NCBI GenBank assembly: GCA_017504965.1
Contig: JAFVQD010000006.1
Location: forward strand, 186,001-250,000
DNA length: 64,000 bases
Source: Bacteroidales bacterium
Lineage (GTDB): Bacteria; Bacteroidota; Bacteroidia; Bacteroidales; UBA932
Direction: 5' to 3'
The stretch's first letter is position 1. Each line of letters opens with the position of its first letter. The position numbers and the translations under genes are program-made. Positions 35,567 through 44,341 of the stretch are shown piece by piece. The notes below the pieces were generated by a model. It saw nothing but the letters and a program-made list of their open reading frames with translations. It did not search any database and was not told where the DNA came from.

Positions 35567-37588
35567 ATGATTGACCGCAATACAGTACAAAAAATTTTGG
35601 ATACCGCAGAGATTGTGGATGTGGTAAGCGACTTTGTCACTCTCAAGCGCAGAGGGGCCAACTATATCGCCTGCTGCCCTTTCCACAATGAGAAAACCCC
35701 ATCCTTCTCCGTATCCCCTGCAAAGGGGATTTTCAAGTGTTTCGGGTGCGGCAAAGCGGGTAGCGCGGTCACATTCGTGATGGAGCACGAGCACCTCACA
35801 TACAGCGAGGCACTCAAATACCTCGGAAAAAAATATGGGATAGAGGTGGTGGAGAAAGAGGAGACCGAGGAGGATACCCAGGAGCGTCTGCGGCACGAAT
35901 CACTGCTGGTAGTGTCGGAGTTTGCACGGCAATTCTACACCGACACCCTCTTCCACACAGATGCAGGCAGATCGATCGGCCTCTCATATTTCAGACAGGC
36001 ACGCGGTTTTTCTGACGAGACCATCAAGAAATTCGGACTCGGCTTCGCACCTGACCCCCGTAAAATGGAGGGGACCACTACCCTGGCCGCAGCTGCCCAG
36101 AAGGGGGGCTACAAGAGGGAGTTCCTCATCGGGACCGGGCTCTGCATCGAGCGCCAGGACGGATCTCTGGCAGACAAGTTCTACGACAGGGTGATGTTCC
36201 CTATCCACTCACTCAGCGGCAGGGTCATTGCCTTTGGCGGAAGGACACTTCTGACCGACAAATCTGTAGCCAAATATGTAAACTCACCCGAGACCGAGAT
36301 ATACCACAAAAGCGACGTCCTCTACGGCATCTACCAGGCCAAAGGGGCCATTGCGAAGCTGGGGAAATGCTATCTTGTTGAAGGCTATACCGATGTCATA
36401 TCGATGCACCAGGCCGGAATAGAGAATGTGGTGGCATCTTCGGGCACCTCACTCACCCAGGGGCAGATCAGGCTGATCAAGCGCTTCACCAACAAGATCA
36501 CCGTCCTGTACGACGGTGACCCTGCCGGCATAAAAGCCTCGATCCGAGGGATCGATATGCTCCTCGAAGAGGGGATGGAGGTAAAAGTGGCCCTGTTTCC
36601 TGACGGGCACGACCCCGACTCCTTCGCCAGAAGCCACTCTGCCGACCAAATAACCAAATTCCTCGAGGAGGCCCAGACAGACTTCATCGAATTCAAATAC
36701 GAACTGCTGGCGAAAGACATTGCCAGAGACCCATTGCGCAAAGCGGGGCTGATAAAGGAGATAGTAAGGACCATTGCCCTTATCCCCGACAGGATCGTCA
36801 GGACCGTATATATCGAGCAGACAGCCCAAAAGCTCGATGTGAAGCAGGAGATCCTCTCTCAGGAGGTGGGCAAGGTACGGAGGGACAATATCGTATCAGG
36901 GGAGTTCGAGAAGCGACGCAGCGCCGAGAGGCAGGAGCGCCGCAGGGAACTGGAGAGTCAGCTGCCGCCGGAAGAGAGGATGGAGCCACAGGAGAGCGCA
37001 CCCCGCCAGAGGGAGGCAGAGGTCCCATTTCTGGTGCCATACGAAAAGGAGATATTGTACTACCTTATTAAATTTGGGGAGCACATAATTCACTTCGAAG
37101 AGCATATGATAGTGGGGAGTGAGCAGCCTGTACAGGAGATTACCGTATCGGAGTATATCTCTGCGGAGCTCGAGAATGACGAACTCGAATTCCAGAACGG
37201 ACTATATAAAAAGGTGTACGACCTTTACTTCAAATACAGGGAGAGCGAACGGGACAACGACAAGATAGTCAGAATGTTTGCAAATGGACCTGATGAGCCT
37301 GTGACTCAAGCAGTACTCGATCTCATATATCAGGAGTACACTGTAAATGTGAAAGAGTTCCAGAAGACCCTCATCCCCGAAGAGAATATGATAAGCAAAT
37401 ATGTCCCGAAAATCATCCTGGTCTACAAGGCAAAAGTGGCCGAATACACCTATAATCTGGTGATGGCGCAGCTGGGACAAGCTCAGAGAGAGGGGAACAC
37501 CGAACTGCAAAACGAACTTATGCAGCAGATACAGCTTCTGATGATGGTCAAGAACCAATTCTCAAAAGAGCTCAATCGTCTCACCTGA
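35567..37588 (+). CDS. dnaG: DNA primase
   Basis: 673 residues; synthesises RNA primers for replication. The N-terminal CHC2 zinc-binding motif is CCPFHNEKTPSF…KCFGCGKAG (~residues 36-64), followed by the RNA polymerase domain, with toprim motifs EGYTDVISMHQAG (~269) and YDGDPAG (~315). The C-terminal part (~430-673) contains a charged linker (ERQERRRELESQLPPEERME) and a helicase-binding region. The promoter element leaves five bases before the ATG, implying a leaderless mRNA. metG follows 77 bases downstream with its own element. Confidence 0.95.
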   Translation: MIDRNTVQKILDTAEIVDVVSDFVTLKRRGANYIACCPFHNEKTPSFSVSPAKGIFKCFGCGKAGSAVTFVMEHEHLTYSEALKYLGKKYGIEVVEKEETEEDTQERLRHESLLVVSEFARQFYTDTLFHTDAGRSIGLSYFRQARGFSDETIKKFGLGFAPDPRKMEGTTTLAAAAQKGGYKREFLIGTGLCIERQDGSLADKFYDRVMFPIHSLSGRVIAFGGRTLLTDKSVAKYVNSPETEIYHKSDVLYGIYQAKGAIAKLGKCYLVEGYTDVISMHQAGIENVVASSGTSLTQGQIRLIKRFTNKITVLYDGDPAGIKASIRGIDMLLEEGMEVKVALFPDGHDPDSFARSHSADQITKFLEEAQTDFIEFKYELLAKDIARDPLRKAGLIKEIVRTIALIPDRIVRTVYIEQTAQKLDVKQEILSQEVGKVRRDNIVSGEFEKRRSAERQERRRELESQLPPEERMEPQESAPRQREAEVPFLVPYEKEILYYLIKFGEHIIHFEEHMIVGSEQPVQEITVSEYISAELENDELEFQNGLYKKVYDLYFKYRESERDNDKIVRMFANGPDEPVTQAVLDLIYQEYTVNVKEFQKTLIPEENMISKYVPKIILVYKAKVAEYTYNLVMAQLGQAQREGNTELQNELMQQIQLLMMVKNQFSKELNRLT

Positions 37589-37614
37589 TGATATATTCTC
37601 TCGAGAAATAGTGC

Positions 37615-37622
37615 TATATTTG
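37615..37622 (+). promoter_or_regulatory. -7 promoter element of metG
   Basis: TATATTTG, 43 bases before the metG ATG. No -33 element was recognised. Confidence 0.45.
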
Positions 37623-37665
37623 CCACCTCAAAAACGGAAACCAATTATATTACAACATAACGATT

Positions 37666-39735
37666 ATGACAGAAAAGAATTACAAACGCTACCTCATCAC
37701 ATCGGCCCTTCCATACGCAAACGGACCGGTACACATCGGACACCTGGCAGGTGTATATGTACCTGCAGACATATATGTAAGGTATCTGCGAATGTGTGGT
37801 AGAGATGTTCTTTTTATAGGTGGATCTGACGAACACGGCGTCCCCATCACCATCAAAGCCAAACAGCAGGGATGCACACCACAGGATATCGTCGACAAAT
37901 ACCACACCATCATCAAAGACTCATTCGAGGAGTTCGGTATCTCTTTCGATGTATACTCACGCACCAGCTCGAAGACTCACCACAAAGTGGCTGCCGACTT
38001 CTTCAAGAAACTATACGAAGAGGGGAAATTCATCGAGAAAGAGAGTGAGCAGTACTATGACGAGGAGGCCAAACAGTTCCTTGCAGACAGATATATCGTA
38101 GGTACCTGCCCTAAATGCGGCGCTGAAGGTGCATACGGCGACCAGTGTGAAAAGTGCGGAAGTACACTCAGCCCTGACGAACTTCTGAACCCACACTCCT
38201 CACTCAGCGGCAACACCCCTGTAAAGAGAGCCACCAAACACTGGTACCTCCCACTTGACCAATACGAACCCTGGCTGAAAGAGTGGATCCTCGAGGGACA
38301 CAAAGAGTGGAAAACCAATGTTTACGGCCAATGCAAATCTTGGATCGACGGCGGACTACAGCCCCGTGCAGTGAGCCGCGACCTCGACTGGGGAGTACCT
38401 GTACCTGTAGAGGGCGCAGAGGGGAAAGTACTCTATGTATGGTTTGATGCCCCTATCGGCTACATCTCCAACACCATCGAGATCCGCCCCGACGACTGGG
38501 AGATGTGGTGGAAAGATCAGGATACCAAGATGGTACACTTCATCGGAAAGGACAATATCGTATTCCACTGCATCGTATTTCCATCGATGCTGAAGGCTCA
38601 CGGTGACTACATCCTTCCGGACAATGTCCCTGCAAACGAATTCCTCAACCTCGAAGGGGACAAGATATCCACTTCGCGCAACTGGGCCATCTGGCTACAC
38701 GAGTACCTTCGCGACTTCGAAGGGAAACAGGATGTCCTCCGCTATGTTCTCTGTGCCAATGCACCTGAGACCAAGGACAACGACTTCACCTGGAAAGACT
38801 TCCAGACTCGCAACAACTCTGAACTGGTGGCTATCTACGGCAACTTCGTAAACCGCGCCGTGGTGCTTACCCACAAATACTTCGGCGGCAAAGTCCCTGC
38901 AAACCTCAAACCTGAGGCCATCGATGCAGAGGTTCTGGCACAGATACCTGTACTTAAAAAAGCGATTCAGGACAATCTCGAGACTTACCGTTTCAGAGAG
39001 GCCCTCAAGGAGGCAATGAACCTCGCCCGTCTGGGCAACAAATACCTCACCGACACCGAGCCTTGGAAAGTGGCCAAAACAGATATGGATAGGGTGGCAT
39101 CGATCCTGGGTGTATCGCTTGAGATTTGCGCCAACCTGGCATTTGCATTTGCACCATTCCTCCCATTCTCTACCAAGAAACTTTGCTCTATGCTGAACAT
39201 CCCTGAAGAGAAACTCACTTGGGACAATTTCGGCACCAAACTTCTGGAAGAGGGGCACACACTTGGTGCAGCAGAACTTCTGTTCGGCAAGATCGAAGAT
39301 GATCAGATCAATGCTCAGCTTCAGAGACTTCAAGATATCCGCAAGAAGAACGAAGAGGCAGCTACAGCTGCTGCGGCGGCAAACGCACCCAAATACGAAC
39401 CTGCAAAGGAGGAGTGCACATTCGATGACTTCGGGAAAATGGATATCCGCACAGCGACTGTACTGGAGGCAGAGAGGGTACCCAAGACAGACAAACTGCT
39501 CAAACTCCGTATCGACACCGGCCTCGATGTGAGGACTATCGTATCGGGTATTGCTGAGTACTATACACCTGAAGAGATGGTAGGTAAACAGATCTGTATC
39601 CTCGCCAACCTCGCACCTCGCAAGATCCGTGGTATCGAGTCTCAGGGTATGATCCTTATGGCAAAAGAGCTTAACGGGAAGATGCGTATCGTCACACCCG
39701 AAGAGCGACTTGACAATGGTGCGACTATAGGATAG
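37666..39735 (+). CDS. metG: Methionyl-tRNA synthetase
   Basis: 689-residue class I synthetase. HIGH motif [16 protein letters not shown] (~14-29), zinc-binding knuckle [18 protein letters not shown] (~147-164), KMSKS variant [13 protein letters not shown] (~331-343), anticodon-binding helical domain, then a low-complexity alanine-rich linker ([18 protein letters not shown]) and a C-terminal OB-fold tRNA-binding domain ([20 protein letters not shown]… [20 protein letters not shown]). Complete and normal in length. A strong terminator follows. Confidence 0.97.
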   Translation: MTEKNYKRYLITSALPYANGPVHIGHLAGVYVPADIYVRYLRMCGRDVLFIGGSDEHGVPITIKAKQQGCTPQDIVDKYHTIIKDSFEEFGISFDVYSRTSSKTHHKVAADFFKKLYEEGKFIEKESEQYYDEEAKQFLADRYIVGTCPKCGAEGAYGDQCEKCGSTLSPDELLNPHSSLSGNTPVKRATKHWYLPLDQYEPWLKEWILEGHKEWKTNVYGQCKSWIDGGLQPRAVSRDLDWGVPVPVEGAEGKVLYVWFDAPIGYISNTIEIRPDDWEMWWKDQDTKMVHFIGKDNIVFHCIVFPSMLKAHGDYILPDNVPANEFLNLEGDKISTSRNWAIWLHEYLRDFEGKQDVLRYVLCANAPETKDNDFTWKDFQTRNNSELVAIYGNFVNRAVVLTHKYFGGKVPANLKPEAIDAEVLAQIPVLKKAIQDNLETYRFREALKEAMNLARLGNKYLTDTEPWKVAKTDMDRVASILGVSLEICANLAFAFAPFLPFSTKKLCSMLNIPEEKLTWDNFGTKLLEEGHTLGAAELLFGKIEDDQINAQLQRLQDIRKKNEEAATAAAAANAPKYEPAKEECTFDDFGKMDIRTATVLEAERVPKTDKLLKLRIDTGLDVRTIVSGIAEYYTPEEMVGKQICILANLAPRKIRGIESQGMILMAKELNGKMRIVTPEERLDNGATIG

Positions 39736-39763
39736 CGGCACACTTGTCCTTATATATATGCGC

Positions 39764-39788
39764 GAGGGTGGGAGTTTTTCCCACCCTC
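39764..39788 (+). terminator. Rho-independent terminator after metG
   Basis: Nine to ten base-pair stem GAGGGTGGGA/TCCCACCCTC with a five-base loop, followed by CGTTTATTTA. Confidence 0.8.
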
Positions 39789-39809
39789 CGTTTATTTATG
39801 ATGAAGGAA

Positions 39810-40568
39810 TTACATCAGACCATTCTGTTTGAGAATCTGCATCTCCTCTTCAGAATACATCATCCCTTCGAAAAGGCCCATAATAGGCTCCTTAAAAATC
39901 AGGAACAGCACAGCCAGCACCAGCAGTACATTAATAACGCTGAGAATAATGATAATTCGTTTTCTTCTTTCCATAATTACAGGGTCCTCCTCATCTGCTA
40001 AAATTACAGGCTCGACCATAGGGATATCTGACATATCTGCGATAGGGTCCCCGTCGGAGATACTCTCTCCACCCAGAGAATCACCCTCTGTGATAATCGC
40101 TGAAATATCTTCAGAGATATCCAGAGTCTGTTCAGGGTTCTCATTAAGAACCTTCAGTGAGATAGGTTCCAGACCCATATCCTCAGCGAAAATGCCGATT
40201 TTGCGGTCAGCCACAAAAAAATAATTCCCCTCCTGGGTCGATCTCAGTTTACCGAAAGATGGGATCTCAATACTTTTTTTCTGTTTGAGGTCCGCTTTGA
40301 ATCCTTTTATAAAATCCTCCACCTGCACTTTGGCCTCCTCTTCAGAGATCTCCATCTCCTTCTGATAGCGCCTTACCAGGAGCATATCATCCCAAGACTC
40401 AGATCTCTTGAATGAAACCCTCTTGTTAGGTGGGAATATAGTATTGCCATCCTCTGAAAAATAAGCTGGTACCGATTCTACGATAAAACTTCCTAAACCA
40501 GGCAAAGAGATGCGGTCATAATCAAGGATCAACTCCTGAAGAAATCGGGATAGTAGATTAAGATCCAT
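39810..40568 (-). CDS. Membrane-anchored HU-like (HU-CCDC81 type) protein
   Basis: 252 residues. The N-terminal ~150 residues resemble the paired HU-like domains of bacterial HU-CCDC81 proteins (LELILDYDRISLPGLGSFIV, RVSFKRSESWDDMLLV, EDFIKGFKADLKQKKSIEIPSFGKL). A disordered acidic region follows (~165-195), then one transmembrane helix (~201-222, KRIIIILSVINVLLVLAVLF) and a short C-terminal tail. Many relatives have a C-terminal SPOR domain; it is missing here. The topology places the HU-like part in the cytosol and a ~28-residue tail outside. It might tie nucleoid DNA or another ligand to the membrane (inference). Converges on metG. Confidence 0.75.
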   Translation of the reverse strand: MDLNLLSRFLQELILDYDRISLPGLGSFIVESVPAYFSEDGNTIFPPNKRVSFKRSESWDDMLLVRRYQKEMEISEEEAKVQVEDFIKGFKADLKQKKSIEIPSFGKLRSTQEGNYFFVADRKIGIFAEDMGLEPISLKVLNENPEQTLDISEDISAIITEGDSLGGESISDGDPIADMSDIPMVEPVILADEEDPVIMERRKRIIIILSVINVLLVLAVLFLIFKEPIMGLFEGMMYSEEEMQILKQNGLM

Positions 40569-40589
40569 ATGATCGGGGGAAATTTATTG

Positions 40590-40661
40590 TAGTGCGTAGG
40601 GGAATCGAACCCCTATTACCGGCGTGAGAGGCCGGTTTCCTAACCATTAGAAGAACGCACC
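40590..40661 (-). tRNA. tRNA-Glu (CTC)
   Basis: 72-base cloverleaf on the minus strand: acceptor GGTGCGT/ACGCACT (first pair G-T wobble), anticodon stem CCGGC/GCCGG with loop CTCTCAC giving anticodon CTC, and T arm AGGGG-TTCGATT-CCCCT. The discriminator is A and no CCA is encoded, consistent with the cca gene in the window. Confidence 0.95.
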
Positions 40662-40688
40662 GTGTCAACCATCTTTCGATTACGGGTG

Positions 40689-40718
40689 CAAAAATAGTCA
40701 ATTTTCTGCAAACACAAA
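40689..40718 (-). promoter_or_regulatory. tRNA-Glu promoter
   Basis: On the minus strand TTTG (40718-40715), 18 bases, then TATTTTTG (40696-40689), 27 bases before the tRNA 5' end. Confidence 0.5.
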
Positions 40719-40754
40719 AAAATATTAAAAAAATATAAAATTTTTATCAAAATA

Positions 40755-40787
40755 TTTGGAGAATTGGATTCTGAATGCTTATCTTTG
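40755..40787 (+). promoter_or_regulatory. tRNA-Asn promoter
   Basis: TTTG (40755-40758), 21 bases, TATCTTTG (40780-40787): the best match to the Bacteroidetes -33/-7 consensus in the window, 28 bases before the tRNA. Confidence 0.75.
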
Positions 40788-40815
40788 CAGTCCCAAAAGG
40801 GAAACAACATAAAAT

Positions 40816-40889
40816 TCCTCTTTAGCTCAGTTGGTTAGAGCACCTGACTGTTAATCAGGGGGTCCTAGGTTCAAGTCCTAGAAGGGGAG
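40816..40889 (+). tRNA. tRNA-Asn (GTT)
   Basis: 74-base cloverleaf: acceptor TCCTCTT/AAGGGGA, D arm AGCTCAGTTGGTTAGAGC, anticodon stem CCTGA/TCAGG with loop CTGTTAA giving GTT, and T arm with GTTCAAGTC. Discriminator G; no encoded CCA. Confidence 0.97.
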
Positions 40890-40894
40890 CAAGA

Positions 40895-40922
40895 AAAAAG
40901 CAGCACATCATTGCTGCTTTTT
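40895..40922 (+). terminator. Rho-independent terminator after tRNA-Asn
   Basis: Stem AAAAAGCAGCA/TGCTGCTTTTT with a six-base loop, followed by more T residues. Confidence 0.85.
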
Positions 40923-41018
40923 CTTTTTTACCCTATCTGAACTTACCTACCCCACAGGAGGCAGAGCACATCACTCAGATATAACACGCTGATTATCAGT
41001 GAAACAACATAAAGAAGC
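40923..41018. other. Intergenic stretch without recognised feature
   Basis: Between the tRNA-Asn terminator and the small lipoprotein gene I recognise only the hairpin at 41019-41054 and a 16-codon overlapping ORF (41081-41131, minus); this stretch itself shows no gene, repeat or RNA that I can support. Confidence 0.4.
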
Positions 41019-41054
41019 GTGCCTTAACCCCAGAAACCATATGGGTTAAAGCAC
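41019..41054 (-). terminator. Possible terminator of the M64 lipoprotein operon
   Basis: Stem GTGCCTTAACCC/GGGTTAAAGCAC with one mismatch and a twelve-base loop. The T tract beyond it on the minus strand is weak (GCTTCTTTATG), so it may be a processing or termination hairpin. Confidence 0.4.
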
Positions 41055-41127
41055 ACCTCCATATACTATAACTCAAAGAATCAGACACTTACGCTTTCAT
41101 AGTGTTCCCATCCTCCTGGAATGAAAC

Positions 41128-41328
41128 TCATTTTGCCTCCTTCCATGTATGTGGCACCACCACTGGTGGATGTGTCGGTCTGAATTCTGTTGTATCATTT
41201 TGCTCTTTGTTCTGTTCCACAGTTTTTCCGGAACCCTTGCTGGCAGCGCCGCATCCGGCCACAATTACCACTGACAGCACCAAAGCTATCGCCAGCACAG
41301 CCATTCTATTGAATTTCTTATTTTGCAT
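41128..41328 (-). CDS. Small lipoprotein with TWKEAK tail
   Basis: 66 residues: lipoprotein signal with lipobox VIVAGC (Cys26), so the mature part is only about 40 residues. It is rich in K, Q, N and T and ends in HPPVVVPHTWKEAK. That tail matches the C-terminus of the large upstream protein (HAPVVINKTWRDAK). Its ATG lies inside the last codons of that gene, giving an 11-base overlap, so the two must be translationally coupled. No known family is recognised. Possible roles are a partner, inhibitor or anchor of the M64 lipoprotein (inference). The ORF could be spurious, but signal peptide, overlap and tail similarity argue for a real gene. Confidence 0.7.
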   Translation of the reverse strand: MQNKKFNRMAVLAIALVLSVVIVAGCGAASKGSGKTVEQNKEQNDTTEFRPTHPPVVVPHTWKEAK

Positions 41329-44071
41329 CTCTCCAAGTTTTATTTATTACCACAGGTGCGTGCAACTGCGGTTTTGGTTGATAAACATATTTTGTCGCTG
41401 ACACTGCAGCAGCTTCACTTGCCGACTTGCGGTTCACTGAATCATACTCCACAAAATCTTCATAATTATATTCCCAATCGGCACCATAAGCCAGCTTGTG
41501 GATACGGTAGTAGATAGCCTCACGGGAAGGTGCATTGAAACCACCGGTGTTGTATCTCATGATACTGTTCTCTGTAGGTCTCCATACCCCAGACCAATAG
41601 GTCAAGCCACCCTCAAATACGCCAAGACCGTCATTTGCATACCTCTCGTCAGACAAGAAGTAGTTCCATCGAACTTCAGACGGATCATCTGTGAAGTCCA
41701 CATTTTTCCACCAGCCCCAGCTGTCCTGATGCTGCTTGGTCTGCGCAATATAATCAGCAGGAGCCTCCCCATAGTCCTCATATGCGTACTCATCACCTAA
41801 TTTTGCAAAACCGTGGCCACAGGCCTCATGATGAAGCAGCGAAGCAAATGTTTCAGCATCACCACCTTTAGGAAAATACGACACAGAAGGTCCGCTGCCG
41901 TATGTGCCATCTGTTTCAGTCGGGTAATACATAAAACATGTGCCGGCATAAGCTTCAGAGTTCATCGCCACTATAAGCAACGCCTCATCCATATCCTCTT
42001 CAGAAACAGCATTGAGGGCATAGTTGAACACCATCTTATCGTCACCAGCCACATATGTACCACTTCCGAAGAATCCGTCCAAAGCTGTATTATTATACTC
42101 ATAACCTTCAGTCAAGGATACAACATTAACATAATACACATTGAAATAGTTCTTATAAGTCTTATATGGCTCTTGGGTAAACAGATTATCATACATATAC
42201 TTCATATCCGCATCATATGTTCCATCGGCTATCTGACGATCAGAATAGGCGTCTCCCATCAGCACAACATTCACACCCTTACCCACAGAAGCCTTCTGCA
42301 AAGTAACCACTTCGCCATCTTTTGAATAGTCTTTTGAAATGTAATAATCAGGAAGGAATTCACTCATGTCCCCATAATCATAACCCTTGAAACAGTGTCT
42401 GTAAGGAGCCCAATCCGGAGAAGCCTGATACATTTCCAAAGATGCTTCAGGGACATAGATAACAAGATCTTCAAACATCTCTTTTATCCTATCCGGTTCA
42501 TTATGTGTTATTGCCGGAGGTATAGGTGCCCTTAAATAAACAGTTTCCAATACTGCAGAAGTGTTATCAGTAGCTGTACCAAACGGATCCCAACCCAACC
42601 AACTCATTCTTGCCGATACAGTTACAGTTTTCAACTTAGGATTATTCCACAAAATATATCCAAGCGATCTCTCACACCCCACAACATTTTTATCCACAGT
42701 AGTCACATTGTCCGAAATAACGACAGTTTCAAGGTCAGGTTTACGGGCCAAAACACCATACGACAAATTGGTTACCTCTTCAGGTGTAGTGTAACTTACC
42801 AGACCCTTAGGTGCAACATAAAACAATGTTCCGTTTTTCACCAAACTTATACCATCACCCTGCACATATTCTCCTGATATGGACTCAATATTATAAGTAC
42901 CTTCAAAGGCGTCAGCACTGGCAATATCCTCCAGCGTACTGGGAAAAGAGAGCTTTTTAAGATTTTCAGCACTATTGAAAGTATATGATTCAATCCCCTC
43001 TACCCCTTCAGGTATATCATATGAAGTCAAATCTGAACCACTGGCATATGAAACCATATACCTCTTCCCCAGGTTATTATAATTATCTACAAATAAAGCA
43101 TAACCGTCACTTCCTATGAATTTATTGTCACCGTAAAATCTTTTTATCTTTTTACATCTTGCGAAAGCATAGAAGTCCAATGTATCAAGCGTAGAGGGTA
43201 GATACACCTCTTCCAATTTTGTATCATCAGACACATCACACATAAATGCCTCACCACATATCTTGGTAACCCCTTCAGATATAACGATTTTCTTCAGCGT
43301 GGTATTACGATAAAAAGACATGGGGCCTATGGCTCTAACCCCTTCCGGTGTAACATACTCCTCAACATTTGAACCTGCAGCAAAGGCTACCAATGTACCA
43401 TCTATAATCAGCGACAACTTGTCCTCGGATGCCAATTCTCCTTCAAAAGAAGCAACTTTATACAGCTGGAAGGGATTCCCTGGAATATAAGTGATCGTCT
43501 TAGGCAAACCTACCTTTAATAGTTCTCCACCAAACAACACATATCCGTTTTCCACACAATCAATAGTTGTCAAGGCTGCATCAAACTTTACAACTCCTTT
43601 ACCATTCTTATATGTATTGGAGACTATATTTGCATTAAATACTGCAAGAGGATATATATCCAACACTTCACCACTGACACTTCTATACCATATCTCATCA
43701 TCCGGAATAATCCACTCTTCCTTTATCTCTTCTGCATCTGCCATTGATTCTACATTCTGATTGACAGCAACCCGAGATGTCAGGACATTTGATTTGAATA
43801 TGATGTCACAAGATCTGTCATCATAACTCTCATTTGGCTTAACAGATACAACAATTGTCGTTTCACCTGCAGGACCACTTGTTGGGTTTAATTCGCACCA
43901 ATCCGAGCTCTGGGACTCCCATGGATAATTTGTGGTTATCACTACTGATGTATCACACCCGGAATAAGGGGCAGTAATCTCACTTACAGAGATGGACATT
44001 ACAGGATCTTCCTCACAGGATGTAAAAAGAGCCAATGCCGCAAATAGCGACAGAATTGCAAATTTTTTCAT
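41318..44071 (-). CDS. BACON/LRR lipoprotein with M64 (IgA-peptidase-like) domain
   Basis: 917 residues from the ATG at 44071. Lipobox LFTSC (Cys19) followed by EEDP; a BACON domain (~30-110, SDWCELNPTSGPAGETTIVV); BspA-like LRR_5 repeats (~235-560, for example FYRNTTLKKIVISEGVTKI, TLDTLDFYAFARCKKIKRFY); then an M64 peptidase domain (~585-880; VNVVLMGDAYSDRQIADGTY, FNVYYVNVVS). The zinc site reads HEACGHGFAKLGDEY (near residue 747), an HExxxH spacing instead of HExxH. The protein ends HAPVVINKTWRDAK, matched by the small coupled lipoprotein downstream. It is probably displayed on the cell surface and degrades or binds host or dietary glycoproteins (inference). GC looks lower than in the flanking genes. 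Confidence 0.85.
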   Translation of the reverse strand: MKKFAILSLFAALALFTSCEEDPVMSISVSEITAPYSGCDTSVVITTNYPWESQSSDWCELNPTSGPAGETTIVVSVKPNESYDDRSCDIIFKSNVLTSRVAVNQNVESMADAEEIKEEWIIPDDEIWYRSVSGEVLDIYPLAVFNANIVSNTYKNGKGVVKFDAALTTIDCVENGYVLFGGELLKVGLPKTITYIPGNPFQLYKVASFEGELASEDKLSLIIDGTLVAFAAGSNVEEYVTPEGVRAIGPMSFYRNTTLKKIVISEGVTKICGEAFMCDVSDDTKLEEVYLPSTLDTLDFYAFARCKKIKRFYGDNKFIGSDGYALFVDNYNNLGKRYMVSYASGSDLTSYDIPEGVEGIESYTFNSAENLKKLSFPSTLEDIASADAFEGTYNIESISGEYVQGDGISLVKNGTLFYVAPKGLVSYTTPEEVTNLSYGVLARKPDLETVVISDNVTTVDKNVVGCERSLGYILWNNPKLKTVTVSARMSWLGWDPFGTATDNTSAVLETVYLRAPIPPAITHNEPDRIKEMFEDLVIYVPEASLEMYQASPDWAPYRHCFKGYDYGDMSEFLPDYYISKDYSKDGEVVTLQKASVGKGVNVVLMGDAYSDRQIADGTYDADMKYMYDNLFTQEPYKTYKNYFNVYYVNVVSLTEGYEYNNTALDGFFGSGTYVAGDDKMVFNYALNAVSEEDMDEALLIVAMNSEAYAGTCFMYYPTETDGTYGSGPSVSYFPKGGDAETFASLLHHEACGHGFAKLGDEYAYEDYGEAPADYIAQTKQHQDSWGWWKNVDFTDDPSEVRWNYFLSDERYANDGLGVFEGGLTYWSGVWRPTENSIMRYNTGGFNAPSREAIYYRIHKLAYGADWEYNYEDFVEYDSVNRKSASEAAAVSATKYVYQPKPQLHAPVVINKTWRDAK

Positions 44072-44083
44072 TGCTTTTACCAA

Positions 44084-44341
44084 AAATTTGAATTAAGTAA
44101 CGAAGTAGGCACTTCCGCAAACATACCAAAACTAATTTAAAATTCCAAATTTTCAGAGAGTTAGCACAACATTCCCACCAGAAGAGGCAGAGTGATATTA
44201 CCGGCATTGAGCAAAGACAGCTATAACAGTTTTGCTGCCATACATATCACAATTAACACATATCAGCAGCATCTGTCGGCACTAAGATTTCAGACATACT
44301 CACCCAAACCTAACAGAGGGGAGTAACATACGGTACCATTA
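44084..44341. other. Intergenic stretch without recognised feature
   Basis: About 258 bases between the TSUP gene and the M64 lipoprotein gene. AT-rich; I see no convincing gene, repeat or RNA. A promoter for the M64 gene presumably lies here, but no TAnnTTTG with a good -33 element was found. Confidence 0.4.

Noticed and set aside
38695-39741. Long antisense ORF (348 codons) opposite metG
   Set aside because: It lies wholly within metG, has a cysteine-rich composition unlike any family, and no promoter or ribosome site; it arises from metG codon use.
40590-40889. tRNA genes as an integration site of a mobile element
   Set aside because: No integrase, direct repeat of a tRNA end, or foreign gene block is present next to them.
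41081-41131. 16-codon ORF (MSFIPGGWEHYESVSV) overlapping the stop of the small lipoprotein by ATGA
   Set aside because: Too short to support, and no homology or ribosome site can be judged; it could be a leader or chance. Conservation of this ORF would be needed.
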